Source: Nageia nagi (taxonomy: Eukaryota > Pinophyta). Taken from it: a stretch of DNA of 64,000 nt. The notes below the pieces were generated by a model. That model saw only the letters and a program-made list of their open reading frames with translations, was not told where the DNA came from and ran no database searches. Positions 24,071 to 36,810 of the stretch are shown here, piece by piece. Position numbers and translations under genes: made by a program. Within the stretch, counting starts at the first letter, position 1. Every line of letters begins with the position of its first letter. Location: positions 209,932,001 through 209,996,000 of the forward strand of contig JBITNC010000001.1 in assembly GCA_050084985.1 (NCBI GenBank). Direction: 5' to 3'.

Positions 24071-25264
24071 CAAATAAATTTTTAATCCATTTATCACAAA
24101 GTAGGGATATTAAGAAATTGATTTTAAAAATCTTGTTTAAATAAAATGAAATGTGACTAAATGCCTAAGGAGGATTTGGGGGAAAGCAAGTATTCCAAAG
24201 GACATATGACTATCTCAATTCTTCTATATTTTTAAATTTCCATGGATAGAGAAATGATGCCATTTTTGTAGTGATTATTTAAGGAGGCATATTCAAATTA
24301 AAAAAACCATTTTCTCTTCTAGTTTTATACCATAGAATCTATGAGATGGTTCTTACCTCCTCATAAAATAATATTGATGTGACTTTCCCTATATGTATAC
24401 TCCTCAAAGGGGTATAAAACCTATGTGAACTATTTACCTAGCTCTTTAATTCTAGTTGACACTAGGAAACCCAAGTATAGGAAGATACATATTAATATGC
24501 ATAACTAGGTAAGGTTTAACAAGTTTATGCCTAAAAGGAGAAATCATACATTTATTAAATCTATAGGAAAAATTAACCTATAACCTAACATGAGCTAAGA
24601 AAAAATATACCATCATATGTTGGGTGTATGCATAGGATAAACCTATGTTGTGCTCCAAACCTCATTATCCTTCTTACAAATAGAAAAAGGGAGTATTACT
24701 TTAATGTTGTAGATATCCATTTGATAAGTAGCATGATTTACAATCAAAGGGGAAAATTTATGGCTATAAAATGACATCTATAATCAATATGCTAGGACAT
24801 AATTTTGATGAATAAATCTCCATGATTTTTAAAAGACCTAATTTATTCTAAAGTCTGGGCCCTTAAAATGAGCAATAATCCATAAGAAAGAATCTTGTAA
24901 ATTCTTCTTTCAATATGTGCATAATGTTTATTCTCATTCAGAATTAATCCACAAGAAGGAGCCCATATTTATTTAGATGAAGAATATGATGATGTCTTTC
25001 ATAATCCATTTTAAGGTTCGATGAGAAGAAGAGAAAATTAGAGCCTCTAAATGCAAGTTCCCCCCACCCCCAATTCCATTTTATCCAACTCTATCATGGA
25101 TATTTCTACACAAAGATAATAAAAAACAATGTATGGATTATATGGATTTTATTTTCCCCTTCATAGAGCTTGATTAAATCTTAAATAATATCATTAAATA
25201 AATTCTCTAATTAATACATTAAATTCTAATTTAAGGAATTGAAAGTTTAATTGATCTTTGAATA
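24071..25264. other. spacer between the inverted E-D arms
   Basis: AT-rich. A purine run (gggggaaagcaag, about 24177-24189) and a C-run (about 25058-25072) are visible, but no coding region. It separates the two inverted copies. Confidence 0.4.
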
Positions 25265-26274
25265 TTGTATCTCTAGTATTACTATAAGATTGAAATCATG
25301 GTATTATGGATTAGGTACAATATATTACCTATAGCATGATGGTGATAATAACAAAAAATATGAATATAAGTTAATGAAATTAATGAGATTTCATAATGAA
25401 TGTTGAATGAATTTTTATTTAAAGATATTATTGGATTCATTTATCCTCTTTCATAAATGCATAATAAATAATTATAATACTTCCTTCAAAATGATTTATA
25501 TTAGATGTTTGTAAAATTATTAACAATGTGTTGAAATTATACTTTATGATCAAGGAAGGGAGGTAGTTCTAGTGAGAGTATAAAACCTCGTAGGATCAAG
25601 AATAGAGTATAACTTTTTTTATTTTTGCTTCCTTGCATGAACTTGATTTAAAGTGAAATATTGTATGAATGAAATATGATGCACCTTCAGTAGGATGTAT
25701 TTTATCATGAAAAGAGCTATTATGATCCTCAAATAACTATAAAACCTTTCATAGCACCTACATCCAACAAATCTTGGCTCCTTAAGATGAACATTAAAGA
25801 TGGAGATAGACCAAATGGATGATTATGAATCAAATATCTTCTATGTTATATTTCTACATGGATGTAAACTCCACATTTTATGAATTTAATGTATCTTATG
25901 TAGTTTATAGAACACTTGATGTATACTAGAAAATCCTTATGACCTTGATAAATGTATAAAATATCTATGATAAATTCAAGGATTTTTTATTTCATAAAAT
26001 ATATATGCTCATAGGTATAATAAAATTATAAGACTCTTTTGAAATAAATGATGTATTAAAAGGTTAAATAAATAATGATACAACAACCCTAATGTTCTCA
26101 TATGTGGTTATTTATTTGCAAACATGTAGTAAATATTAAAATAGATTCCCTAAATTAATTACAATATGACTATTATGGATTAAGGAATCATATTATGGAA
26201 CATGGATAGCTTGATATTGAAAAAGAATCACCTTAGAGAAATAAATTAAAAAATGTAGGGAAAATAAATATTTT
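25265..26274 (+). repeat. E-D repeat, plus-strand arm, part 1 (interrupted by solo LTR)
   Basis: Matches the minus arm in inverted orientation: 'caaggaagggaggtag' at about 25551, 'tcttggctcctt' near 25780, and 'ggattaaggaatcatattatggaacatgg' (26177-26205) near the end. Ends at the target duplication TATTT (26270-26274) of the solo LTR. The matching continues on the other side of that LTR at 30514. Confidence 0.65.
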
Positions 26275-29200
26275 GTAATGACCCTATTTCACCCATAATT
26301 TTGAATGCTTTGTTCAAATCCATTATGTCTCGACTACCTTTGATAATTTGAATTTGAATGAGATCATGAGATGACTAATGATATTTATTTATATGCTATA
26401 TTTTTGTAAAATTGATGTTGGCTTAAATAGTTTATGTGACACATATTACAGATCAACTTAACTAGAGAATTAGAATGGAGATCCCAAGGAACCAAGATGA
26501 GTGGTTACAGGAATGGATTGGTAAGAGTGAAGAAATGATTGGTATTGAATTTTTGATATAATAATAAAGATATTATTAAATCATATAGCTAAATATCATA
26601 ATTTTTTAAGCATGATATTCAATCTTTATGATGAGTGTCATGTTTGTATGTGGTGAACTAATGAAATTTATCTTGTAGGTTAGGTGGTCTTTGCAAGTAA
26701 ATATGTGTACTAAAAATAATATATGCATGATGGAATTTACTTAAGAAAGTAATTATCTATATTTGAATAATTAAAGGAAGAATAAAACCATTTGAATTTG
26801 ATTTTTTACCAATGAATTTTATTTTTTATGACAATAAATAAAAATTTAGGCTAAAGGATTTTTCATCATCTTATGAAGGTTATAAGCCTATTTTGTTGCT
26901 TTACAAAAATAATTGAGAAAATCAACTCAAATAATTTGTTTTCTTTTTTTAGGTGTGAAATAATTGATTACATATTTTATTTCCTAATGTTAGGTATGAA
27001 ATTATTTTTGGAGAGCATGAGAACTTACATACAAAATTGTCCAAAACCTCTTACAAAAAAATAAAATCCCTACACCTTACATATAAAGTAGATGAGTTGG
27101 ATAAATAGTTATTTATTTGGATGGATTATAATATTATTTAACTATAAATATTTGGAGAAACTTAATGAAAAAAATAATAATAAACATATCCCTCCCTATT
27201 TTGGGTTTTGGTCTCATGAGAAAAAGGAGTCCTCTCTTCTCAATTTCCCAATTTGAATATCCATGTGCTTTTCTTTTCATTTTAGCATCTAGTGGCTAAA
27301 ATATTATATTAAGCATTTGATATAAACTCTTAGATACTATAATGTTATTTTAACTATGAAGATTGATAATGATTTAAATTTTATATCTTTATTTATTTGA
27401 ATAGTGGAAGACCATGTGACTATGTAGGTACAAACTTGTCTTATGACTTTCCATGTTTTTCTAGATGAAAAAAGAAAATATATTTTATTGATATTCATGT
27501 TGTCTTGATACAGGTGAAAGTCCTAGTTTTTATTCAATACTTTGGCATGTAATTTTACAAATTTTCTAAACATAGTTTGTGTATGTTATGTTCTATTTTT
27601 CTATATTTATTTCACTAAAAGAATAAATATATAGGTAGATAGGATATTAGACTCCAAATCTTATAGTTTATTTACAAAAGTATGAGTTTTATTCTTTTAA
27701 TACTATTTTATTGGCCTTACAATTTGGAGTACTTGGAATTAAAAACACAAGTGAAAGAAAAATTATATTTAAAATTTTTATCTTAATTGGAAAGGGAGGA
27801 TCATGGGTGGGTTGGTATGAAAGTTCATCTAGTTATTCATTATGTGCTTACCATGTTACTATTGGTGGTCCATATTACTATTCAAATGAAAGCATTATGT
27901 CAAATAATTCATAGGGGCTCTCAGCATTAACTGAGATTGCATTTAGGTGAGGTATTTTATCAATCCATTCACATACCCTTCATAGTATTTATTTTGGGCA
28001 TTTTGATGACCTACAATATTGCATTTCAATGAAGTAATTTATCAACAATTTTTGGTCCTTTTATATTTTATTACATTTTCTACATGTGTACTAGGGAATT
28101 TATCTCCAAATTTGATTCTTACTCTATGTAAGATCTCACACATCATCATATGTTGGTAAAATGCTGACAAATGATTATAGAGTTTGAAAATACCTTGACC
28201 AATAAATGGACAACTCCTCCAATGTATCTATTTGTACATAGCCTATGTTCATGATTGCATTTCAATGAGGTATTTCCTAAATAATTATAGACTCTTTCAA
28301 TGTTGTATCCATTTTATGTCTATTTTATGATCATTGCATTTCATTAAACCATATTACTCATTTAATGTAGCCATTTGTGTCTATCCTATGATCATTGTAT
28401 CCTATGCAATGTTAATTTGATGAAGCATTCATCAAACAAATTGTAGACTCCTCAATTTTATCATCATTGCATCCTATGAGACTACATTTTGAGGATGCAT
28501 TTTATCAAAAATAATAGGCCCTTAAATATATATGTATGTATATATATTTTTGGGCATACCACATGATCATTGATAAGGTATTTTATCTAAAAACTCATAG
28601 GTTCTTATAATAAATATAATTTATATGTATACTACATCCATTAGATAGCATTTATAATGAGGTAGTTTTGTCAAACAATTCCACAACCTTGTAGTGCATC
28701 AGCTCTATACATATTTTGTATTTCAATACATTCATAAGACTACATTTGGATAAGCCATTTTTATCAAATAATTCAACCACCCTTCTCAATGTATCTATTT
28801 GGTGCATTTAGAGGAGGAAACTTGTTAAATAACTTGCAATTCTTTCCATCATATTCATTAGGGGTATTTTATCAAATAATTTCTAGGTTTGTTCAACACA
28901 TCCATATATGAATGCATATAATGAGGCACTTGCAAAATAAATCATAGAATAACATATCATATTGTATATATATATTATCATCAATAAGGTCTAGGAAAAT
29001 GCATTCAATAATTCATTTTTTCCAACAATTCATATTCCCTTACAATATATCCATTCAAAGCATATTTTTCCCTTGATAATATGTTTCTATGAGGTATTTT
29101 TTTACCCAATTCATATATTGCTCTAGCATAGCCATTTGGGATACTAATAAACCCATGTGATGGAATTTAAATAAGCCATTTTGTCAAACAAGTCATAACC

Positions 29201-30508
29201 CTCCCAACATATTATTTTGGACATATCATATGAGCACTTAGAGGAATATTATATTAAGATTTATAAATACTAAACTTAATAGATTATTAATGGGATATTT
29301 CATAAGGTCCTAGCAATAATATTTCATCAAACCTTACATAATATTATAGATTATCTATGAATAAAAGCATAAAATTTACAAGGTTAATTGGAATTTGATT
29401 GGCCTTAATCATAAAGTTTATTTAATCTTGGCATGAGATAAATTTTTAGAATGTATTGAGAAATTTGAGGTAGTTAATTAAGCTTGTTATTATTAAAAAA
29501 CATGGTCATTATAGGAACCATTAAAAAATTACTTTTAAAGTTAATATTTTGATGTATTCTTGATGTAAGTTAGGACATGTGAAACTTTAATGTAAACAAG
29601 TATCAAAAAGGGCAAGTGGTCAATATGTTATGGCATGTCAAACTAAGTATGGTTTGATTCCATCCTATGTTTATATTGCTTTCTCAAAATCATGATACAA
29701 GATTTATATTGTATTCATTTTTATATATGGTTTTGACCTAGAGAATGTTCACTAGACTATTGAAATGATGGATAATGTTCATGTCTTTCCTCTAATAAGT
29801 ACCAAACCTAACTCACTCAATTATTAGGATTTTAAGCAAGGGATAAGCAATTTAAATGAGGATAGACATAAGACCTTGATATGGGAAGTTAATCTAAATA
29901 ATCATTTACAAAATTTAAGGCTTAAAACTTATAATGTATGTGTAAAAAGAGAGTACAAGTATTCCAAATAAATAAATAGGTTCATCAATCATGGAATTCA
30001 TGGATTGGGTGTTCAAATGAGGATAGATGTAATACATTGATATTGGAAGTGAATCTAAATAATCATTTATAGAATTTAAGGCTTGAAACTTATAATCTAT
30101 GTGTAAAAAGGGAGTACAAGTATTCCAAATGAATAAATAGGTTTGTAAATCATTGAATTGTTAGATTGGGTGTTCAAAATAATTGATAAAATATCAAACC
30201 TAACCAATGAGATATATTAAAAAAGTTCCTCAAAATTAAAAATAGTGTATGCATGGGGAAGGGGATTCTACTCAAACAAAATTAGAGCATGATCATCATG
30301 GGGACCCACTCACAAGTGAGGTAGGTTTATGTGGTGAATGTGCCCTAGTACTTATATAGATATGTTTATATCTAGATATATTATGAATAATAATAAAATA
30401 TTGCTAATGTGGGATATATGATTTGTGAATAGTGATCCTCGCATATGGAATATTGCAAAAAAAAAGTCTAAATTTTTGGGGTTAAGTATAAAGTGGGTTA
30501 GTGTTATA
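26275..30508 (+). mobile_element. solo giant LTR (4234 bp) with TATTT target duplication
   Basis: Starts TGTAATGACC and ends GTGTTATA (one C-to-T from the GTGTTACA seen at 49165). It is flanked by an exact 5-bp duplication TATTT at 26270-26274 and 30509-30513. No interior sequence is attached, so it is a solo LTR left by recombination between two LTRs. It matches in order the LTRs at 44006-49165 and 53738-57668: start block, 'aatttgaatatcca.gtgctttt', 'gtggaagacca(t)gtgac', the 'aattggaaagggagg.tcatgggtggg' block (27784-27812), the minisatellite, and the tail with 'gttaatattttgatgtattcttgat'. It was inserted into the E-D repeat. Confidence 0.88.
27925..29240 (+). repeat. degenerate minisatellite inside the solo LTR
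   Basis: Recurring variants of a unit of about 70-110 bp: '(tga)gaggcattttatcaaataattcatag(ac)cc', then 'aatgtatccatttgggcat', then 'atgatcattgcatttcaatgagg'. The copies are heavily diverged and irregular in length. The same unit fills the middle of the other two LTRs of this family, so it is a feature of the family rather than a local expansion. Confidence 0.75.
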
Positions 30509-30513
30509 TATTT

Positions 30514-31960
30514 AATGACTCATTATGATAATGAAATGATGGTATTATGTTTAAGTAAATAGAAAACCATGAAATGTCAAAATTATAAAGGCATTAGTTA
30601 CCTTAATAACTTTGGAGTGATTTAAGTAGTATGGTAATATTTTGGTAAATAGCTCAAGCTTGAATAAAATGTTAGGGTCTAGGTGAACATAAAAATAAAC
30701 CTAATCAATAAGTTAAAAAATAGAAGGAAAATAAAAGATAAATGAGACCTTAGACTAATATTAGAACATGATCAAAATAAATGATAAGAATACAAACAAA
30801 CTAGTTAATCAAAGTAAGAGTTAAGAACTATGGATTGACAAATGATTAGGACATTGGTATAGAAATAAAACTTAGTCAAACCCTTATTATCATAAGATGA
30901 AAACCAAAATATATTCTTGAAGTACATTATACTCTACATCATAATTCCTTGATAGAAGTAGCCACTTTTAGAATAATATTAGAGCTTGTTATTATTCTTT
31001 AGCATGTGATGTACTTTTAAAGTAATATTCTCTCATTGTATTATGCATATTGGATATTTATAATAAATTACTATTGAATATTCTTGATGGCTTCAAGAAT
31101 AAGCTTGTTTGAAACTTCTTGTGCATGTTTTATGAATTTATTGCTTATAAAACATGATTAATAATATTAAAAGTGGTTTTTTTGTAATTAATTAAACTAA
31201 AATAACATCCTATCACTTAATTCAAGCTTGAAACCTAGAAAACTAATAATTGGTTTAGGATCAATTATTCCTAGGGATGTTAGTGTGGGATGGTTTTACT
31301 GTATAATCTTATTTAAACATTTAAGAGACTCTACAAACCACTCAACAATATTATTCTAATATATATTACTCCCTAAGATATGGGTATAAGGATGCTAGAT
31401 AACATGGTGATCCTAGCCAATAGATATGGGTAGGCTACTATCTCATACCCTCAATAGGTTGTTAGATGAGGGTAGTAGTTAATAAAATTGTAGTTAACAA
31501 GTGAGGGTAACTAGTAGTTATACTACCTATGGTTAAGAAAATAGGATTATGAATAATATTCCTAAGTGATGATGCTCACCTAATTTATATGGAGGATTTC
31601 CTAAGATAATCTATCTACATGTACAAATTGGAGAGTTACCATTGGGGAAATATGCATAGCCTTATGGATGAGAATTCTCTTGTGTGATATGGGCCCCAAG
31701 TAGAAAATCAATACATTATCAACAATATTTTTGTTGGATAGTTCTTGAATAGAAATGGTGGGGTCATTTATGTACCATGTTTGAATAGGATGAGTGTTAA
31801 GAAGTAAATACTAGAAGGATTCTTATCAAGGTTGGTTAATCTAGATTTAACCAATCTTACCATGTGAGTGCTAACTATTTAGTAGAATTAACATATTCAT
31901 ATGGATCACCTTGTCCATTCCTATACCATTCAAGTGTTTAAATTGAAAAAAAAAAAGATC
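30514..31960 (+). repeat. E-D repeat, plus-strand arm, part 2
   Basis: Continues the arm after the solo LTR. 'aatcaaagtaagagttaagaactatgg' (about 30809-30835), 'agaagtagccac', 'gaaaactaataattggttt' (31235 region), 'tagatatgggtagg' (31420 region), and 'tgatatgggccccaagtagaaa' (31685 region) match the reverse complement of 21270-22560. It also matches 62760-63760 (minus) and, weakly, 53090-53640. No protein recognised. It ends where the minus-strand accessory ORF begins. Confidence 0.65.
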
Positions 31961-33983
31961 TAGATTTTAGAGTTTTTGTGAAGTTAGGAATATGTGAAGC
32001 ATTACATATCATGAGTATGAGAAGAAGTTGGAATATATGTACCTAATATTTCAATGGATGGGTATTTGGAATTCTTACTCTTATTTGGGATCCTCTATTT
32101 CTTAGGTCTCTCCTTTCTCTTATGATTATAAGATCTCTTCTTCTTTGATACATGTTGAAATGGCTTAGCCTAGTGAGATGTCCCAACTTATGCTATCTAT
32201 GAATATTCTTACATTTGGGCTCCTTAATATGAATTGTTTTTATCTAATGGAGATTTCTCCTTAAACATTTTTTAATCTTTTATCTCTACTTCCTTGGAGT
32301 CTTCTCCTCCTAATTCTACACCCTTATACTTCTTATCTTTGATTCTCTAATCATATGACTTGTTAAAATTATAGTCTAGTTTATTATCCCATAGAGCCAT
32401 TTGAATTTTTGACTTATTCTAGTATTGGTTGAAATCATTATATATAATTATGGACCAACCACTTTACCTTAGGTGCGTGATCAATATATTTCCCAATGTC
32501 GAGATGGTAGGTTCAAATTTCTTTACCTTTGTGTAAAAGACCCTCAATGTAGGGATAACTTTGAATAATACCATTATCATGTATTTGTGGCTTATCTTAT
32601 ATTTTATTCCTCCATTTCTCTACATATATTTGAAATATACTAAAGTACTTATTTAATTTTTCATTCATGGTATTTTTATCCTCTTAGTAAATATGTAGTT
32701 GATATCATATTCCTATGCATCTAGATCTCTTGCAGCTTAAGATTAAGCAATTTCCTCTTTAAATATGTATGTAAATCCTTTCACTTAATGATTATGTATT
32801 GATATCAGAAGGGTGGGATATATATTTATGCCTTATTGGCCTTAGTATAATACTTTGTATCAATATAGTCCATGTTCTTAGTGAATTCTAGCCTAGATAT
32901 TGAGTTCATGATGTAAAAGGGGAGTAATATGGGCCTTTCTACAAATCCATATAATCTGATGATTATATGTTTGGAGTGAAATACCATTACCATTTCTCCA
33001 TGGTAATGTTTCATTAATCCCCTTGGTTTTGGATCAAAAATATAAATATGATAAAACTAGATATCAAGGATAAACTAGGGCCTAATAAATGGTTGATAAA
33101 GTCATAATACTTATCAAATGCTCTCAAAATATTAGACCATTCATCCACCAACATGAGTAGGCCATTTTGGTCATGTATATTTAGTGTAACCCATGTAAAT
33201 TATCCATGATTTTGGAATGATATTAGCAAAATCATATATTATACATAAGTAAATACCCTCATCTTCAAGATATTCACCAGTTTCTTTGCTATATTCTAAG
33301 AGATGTATTTTGACTAGTCAAAAATGAAAACTTATATCATATGGATGATTAAATATGCCATAGATAATTGGTAGTATAATAAAAAAATATTGAACCTTTC
33401 TCCAAGTATAAGCATGAGCATAAAGAGTACCATAAGTAGATCATTATGAAATTTTATCATGGGTGCCTCCTCCTTTAGCATCTTGGTATAAGGCAACTTG
33501 AAATTCCTACTTAGATAGTTTAGTATGTGATCATTTTAGTATCCCATTTTCTCCCTTATTTGTATATAAATTGGCATGGTAGGGTTACCTAGGACTTGGA
33601 AAACTTTTAAAATTACTTTTATCATAAAATATATGATTACATGCCCATTTACATTTCTTACTACCATTTCCTTTGAGTTGAAAAATTCTTGAACCAATTT
33701 TATTAACTCAAGAGAAGGGTAAAATATTTTAGTAATAAACCAATATAACAAGCTTTTATTAGGGCATTATTGAATTCTATTTGCATTATTTTTAAAACTT
33801 TTTGTAGGCTCCCCTTATTTGGGTGTCTCTAATTTCTTACAATTGATCACTCCTTTTGCATACCTTATTTTATTTATTTTTCTTCAAGGTATAAATTGAT
33901 GTATCCATAGCATTTTATTGGCTCAATGCTTTCCCTTTATCTTTATCTTACTCAAAACTCATCCTCCCACTCCTAGTTTTCAT
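31950..33983 (-). pseudogene. unrecognised accessory ORF downstream of a Ty3/gypsy integrase
   Basis: Minus-strand frame from ATG at 33983 (MKTRSGRMSFE) to about 31950, some 670 codons, broken mostly at Gln positions and by at least one frameshift. A mid-region segment (about 33700-33540) reads LIKLVQEFFNSKEMVV, NVNGHVI and VFQVLGNPTMPIYIQIREKM. Its spacing resembles the 'putative plant transposon protein' type, but I cannot confirm this. The C-terminal third is very rich in Lys, Glu and Ser (about 32350-32050) and suggests a nucleic-acid-binding or disordered tail. Immediately upstream lies an integrase of the same orientation, so this looks like an extra ORF 3' of pol. Confidence 0.6.
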
Positions 33984-34149
33984 AGACTATAAATAGATAA
34001 ATATTTGAAGGAAATGTATTTTATTTGAGCTTTATGAAGCATTAAATGCTCCAATATGCTAATCCCACTATTGAGTGAAAGATAAAATCTGAACCATTCC
34101 TTTCTCACTTTCTATATATGTTCAATGATACACAAACCTAAATTAAATA

Positions 34150-35547
34150 CCTAACACTAAAAACTTGCATGTACATTATATATAAGGAATTTGGTGGAGT
34201 ACTATAAATATTGATCTAATTGGAATATAATTTTAAATGGAAAACACTAATTAGAATGGGTAGAATCTAACCATGCAATCTATCTAGTTTAAAAGAATTA
34301 AACTTTTTGACCTTATCAATGATATAGGGATTAGACCACATATAATCAAACTTCATGTGCCTACTAGTATTAAATCTATCTTTGTCCCATTTTAAATCTA
34401 GGTTTCCTTAATTGAAATATTTCATCATGGCCTTATTTTTATCAAACCACCTTTTTACCACATTATTATTTTTTTAAATCTCTCTATAAGAATCATTTCT
34501 TACCTCTTCTATACATAATAATTCACACAACTAGACTTGTATGGACTCAAACTCTACAATATCATATTCTTACAAAATGCTTAGTATTGAGAGCTTATAT
34601 ATATGGTTGGGAAATACTATTGTTTACCCATAGAACCAAGTGTAAGGGGAATTATTAATTGAAATATTTATAATTATTATATGGTGTGTGTATAGGGCAA
34701 TGTTAAATATTTTATCCCAATCTCTTTGATTCTCTTATACAATTCTATTTAGGATCCAGAGTAAGTTCTTATTAGTAGAATGAGCCAAAACATTACCCTA
34801 TGCATAATAATTTAAATAAGTCTTCCATATTTCATTGCAAACTTAGTTATGTTTTCTTCTGAAAATGTTATGCCATTATTTGAAATAATTTCTCCTAGGA
34901 TTCTAAATCTAATGATCAAGTTATCAATAAAGGATATGATTGCATCTTATTTTGTATTCTTAGTGGAAATTGCTTTCACCCATCTAGTGAAATAAGATAT
35001 TGTAGGTAAGATGGACTTTTTACTGGATGAAGAGTTTATATTTATGACTCTAATGAAGTCTAATTCCCATTTATAAAATATTCTCCACTATGATTGGTTA
35101 TAAAGGAAGGGATATCATCCTTGTCCTTCCAACATAATGATTACATTCTCACATTCTTTAGAGACTTTTAAAGTGTCCTTGAATGTGGAAGACTAGTAGT
35201 ATCTAACTTGTATGATCTTTGCTATAGTTGTATATCCTAAGAAATGGCCTTCAACCTTATTAATCTCAAAAGTACTTTTTCATGGCTCTCATGGTAAAGA
35301 ACATCATATGCTATACTATAAATTAGGAAATATAGCTTGAATATTATTCTTTGTGAGGATTTGAGGTGTTATAAAAGTATTTCATGCTAAAAATATCTTA
35401 TTATTTAGTATATCCCATATCTTTTCCCTTTGCACTCACTTAAATTATGTTATACTTCTTCTTCAAAAAATATCAACTATGCAAAGACATATATGGTAAG
35501 TTTTTTACATAAAGTTTTACTTTTATGACCTTGGTATACCTTACCTT
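34150..35547 (-). pseudogene. Ty3/gypsy integrase remnant
   Basis: Read downward from 35547. Zinc-finger region (about 35290-35150) with EINKVEGHFLGYTTIAKII and CENVI. Core (about 35070-34780) with WELDFIRVININSSSSKKSI, YFTRWVKAISTKNTK, FIDNLIIRFRILGEIISNNG, TFSEENITKFAMKYG. Glu-motif area near 34810-34760 with STNKNLLWILNRIV. C-terminal SH3-like domain near 34340-34250 (NPYIIDKVKKFNSFKLD). The catalytic residues are degraded (TDYFT-type Asp lost; NNG for DNG). It is cut at 35547 by the copia element. The lineage is Ty3/gypsy; it and the gag at 57.7-58.8 kb have the same orientation and could be two parts of one split element. Confidence 0.78.
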
Positions 35548-36023
35548 TGAAGGAACTAACACTAATAAGATAATTCCTAAACTACCAAGATCACTTAAAA
35601 GATCATAATTACATCTAACAAATACACAAAGCAATCTCACAACATAAGATGTAAAGTGGTTCCTCCAAATAGGAGTACATACACTAATTAGATCTTTACT
35701 TCAATCACAAATACAACTCTCTTACAATCATCCTAATTTCAACTCATACAATTCTATCCTATAGCATAACCTTACTCCATAATTGGTTTTGTAATTACAA
35801 AAAGGGAGCCTTCTATTTATAGGCCAAAATCCCTCTTTGGATTACCTAAGCATGACATGCACATCCTTTGACCCAAGGGGCATGCTCATGACTTGGAGTA
35901 TAGGACAAGTTGCATTATTATATTCACTAAAATACTTAAAGTATCAAATAATACCCTTAAGTATTAGTGAATCTACATAGAATATTTAATACAACCTTTA
36001 TGATAATGCATTATACATTCCCA
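35548..36023 (-). mobile_element. copia 3' LTR (476 bp)
   Basis: Left border tgaaggaactaacac (35548) is the LTR end reading ...TTCA on the minus strand; right border ...acattccca (36023) is its TGGG start. It matches the right LTR from 43719. It contains a TATA box and the conserved 'cctctttggattacctaagcat' region. Confidence 0.9.
35813..35822 (-). promoter_or_regulatory. TATA box of copia LTR
   Basis: CTATAAATAG on the minus strand, conserved at 43932-43941 in the other LTR, and placed mid-LTR as expected for the element promoter. Confidence 0.7.
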
Positions 36024-36036
36024 TGCTCCCCCTTAA
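36024..36036 (-). other. polypurine tract of the copia element
   Basis: The minus strand reads TTAAGGGGGAGCA immediately before the LTR start TGGGAATG. This is the primer site for plus-strand DNA synthesis in LTR retrotransposons. Confidence 0.85.
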
Positions 36037-36499
36037 TGCAATATTGGGATAGAGCGAGTAAGAGAGAAGAAGAAGAGAAAGTAAGAGAGTTAACCTCTAA
36101 AAAAATACAATAGAGATGAGAACTTTTTACATATTTGTGAAGTAATAAAGATCTAGTTTGAGACTCACTACTTTGCCAAATATAATTATTAACCACAACT
36201 AGTTTCAATGTACATGAAGTAGTCATCCAACTAGAAGTCATGAAGAGTCTCCAAGAGGTTGCATACTTAAGGTAAGCAACTTGCAATCTTAGAGGAACCT
36301 ACAAGTCATAAATAGCTCAAATAACAAGATTAGTTAGATACATCATATTCATATCAACAAGAATAAATGAATCACATAAATGTCACTATAAATTAATCAA
36401 TGATTTATTATAAGTCATCACAAAGATGCCATGCTAAAAACTTATAGTCACCTGTTGTATATAAAACATGTGTTAATTATTATTACAAAATAGAGCATG

Positions 36500-36810
36500 C
36501 ACATACAAGTTCCTCACATGTGGATAATTTAATAATATCAAAAAACACATAAGAGTTCCTTACACATGGATAATTGAATAGTGCTAGATCATGCACATAA
36601 GAGTTCCTCACACATGGATAACTAAATAATTCCAAAAGACACATAAGATTTCCTCACATATGGATAACTAAATAGTGTAAGATTGGCCAAAAAATAGAGT
36701 ATGCACATACAAGTTTCTCATATAGGGATAACTGAATAGCACCAAAAGACACATAAGAGTTTCTCACACATAGATAACTAAATAGTGCAAAATTGGCCAA
36801 TTTGTACAAT
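36500..36810 (-). repeat. 46-bp tandem repeat in the copia 3' untranslated region
   Basis: Six units start at 36500, 36546, 36594, 36640, 36704 and 36750 with cacata(a/c)(g/a)ag, followed by tt(c/t)ctcacacatggataact and aatag. Spacing is 46, 48, 46, 64 and 46 bp. The 64-bp interval carries an extra 'attggccaa' block that recurs near 36793. Lies between the gag-pol stop and the polypurine tract. Confidence 0.85.

Noticed and set aside
35401-35547. Copia element inserted inside the giant LTR, explaining the 44005 junction
   Set aside because: The sequence left of the copia 3' LTR is Ty3/gypsy integrase, not the missing first kilobase of the giant LTR, so a deletion is needed instead.
36500-36810. 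Regular short repeats resembling a CRISPR array
   Set aside because: Units are contiguous without unique spacers, diverged, and lie in a plant retrotransposon untranslated region.
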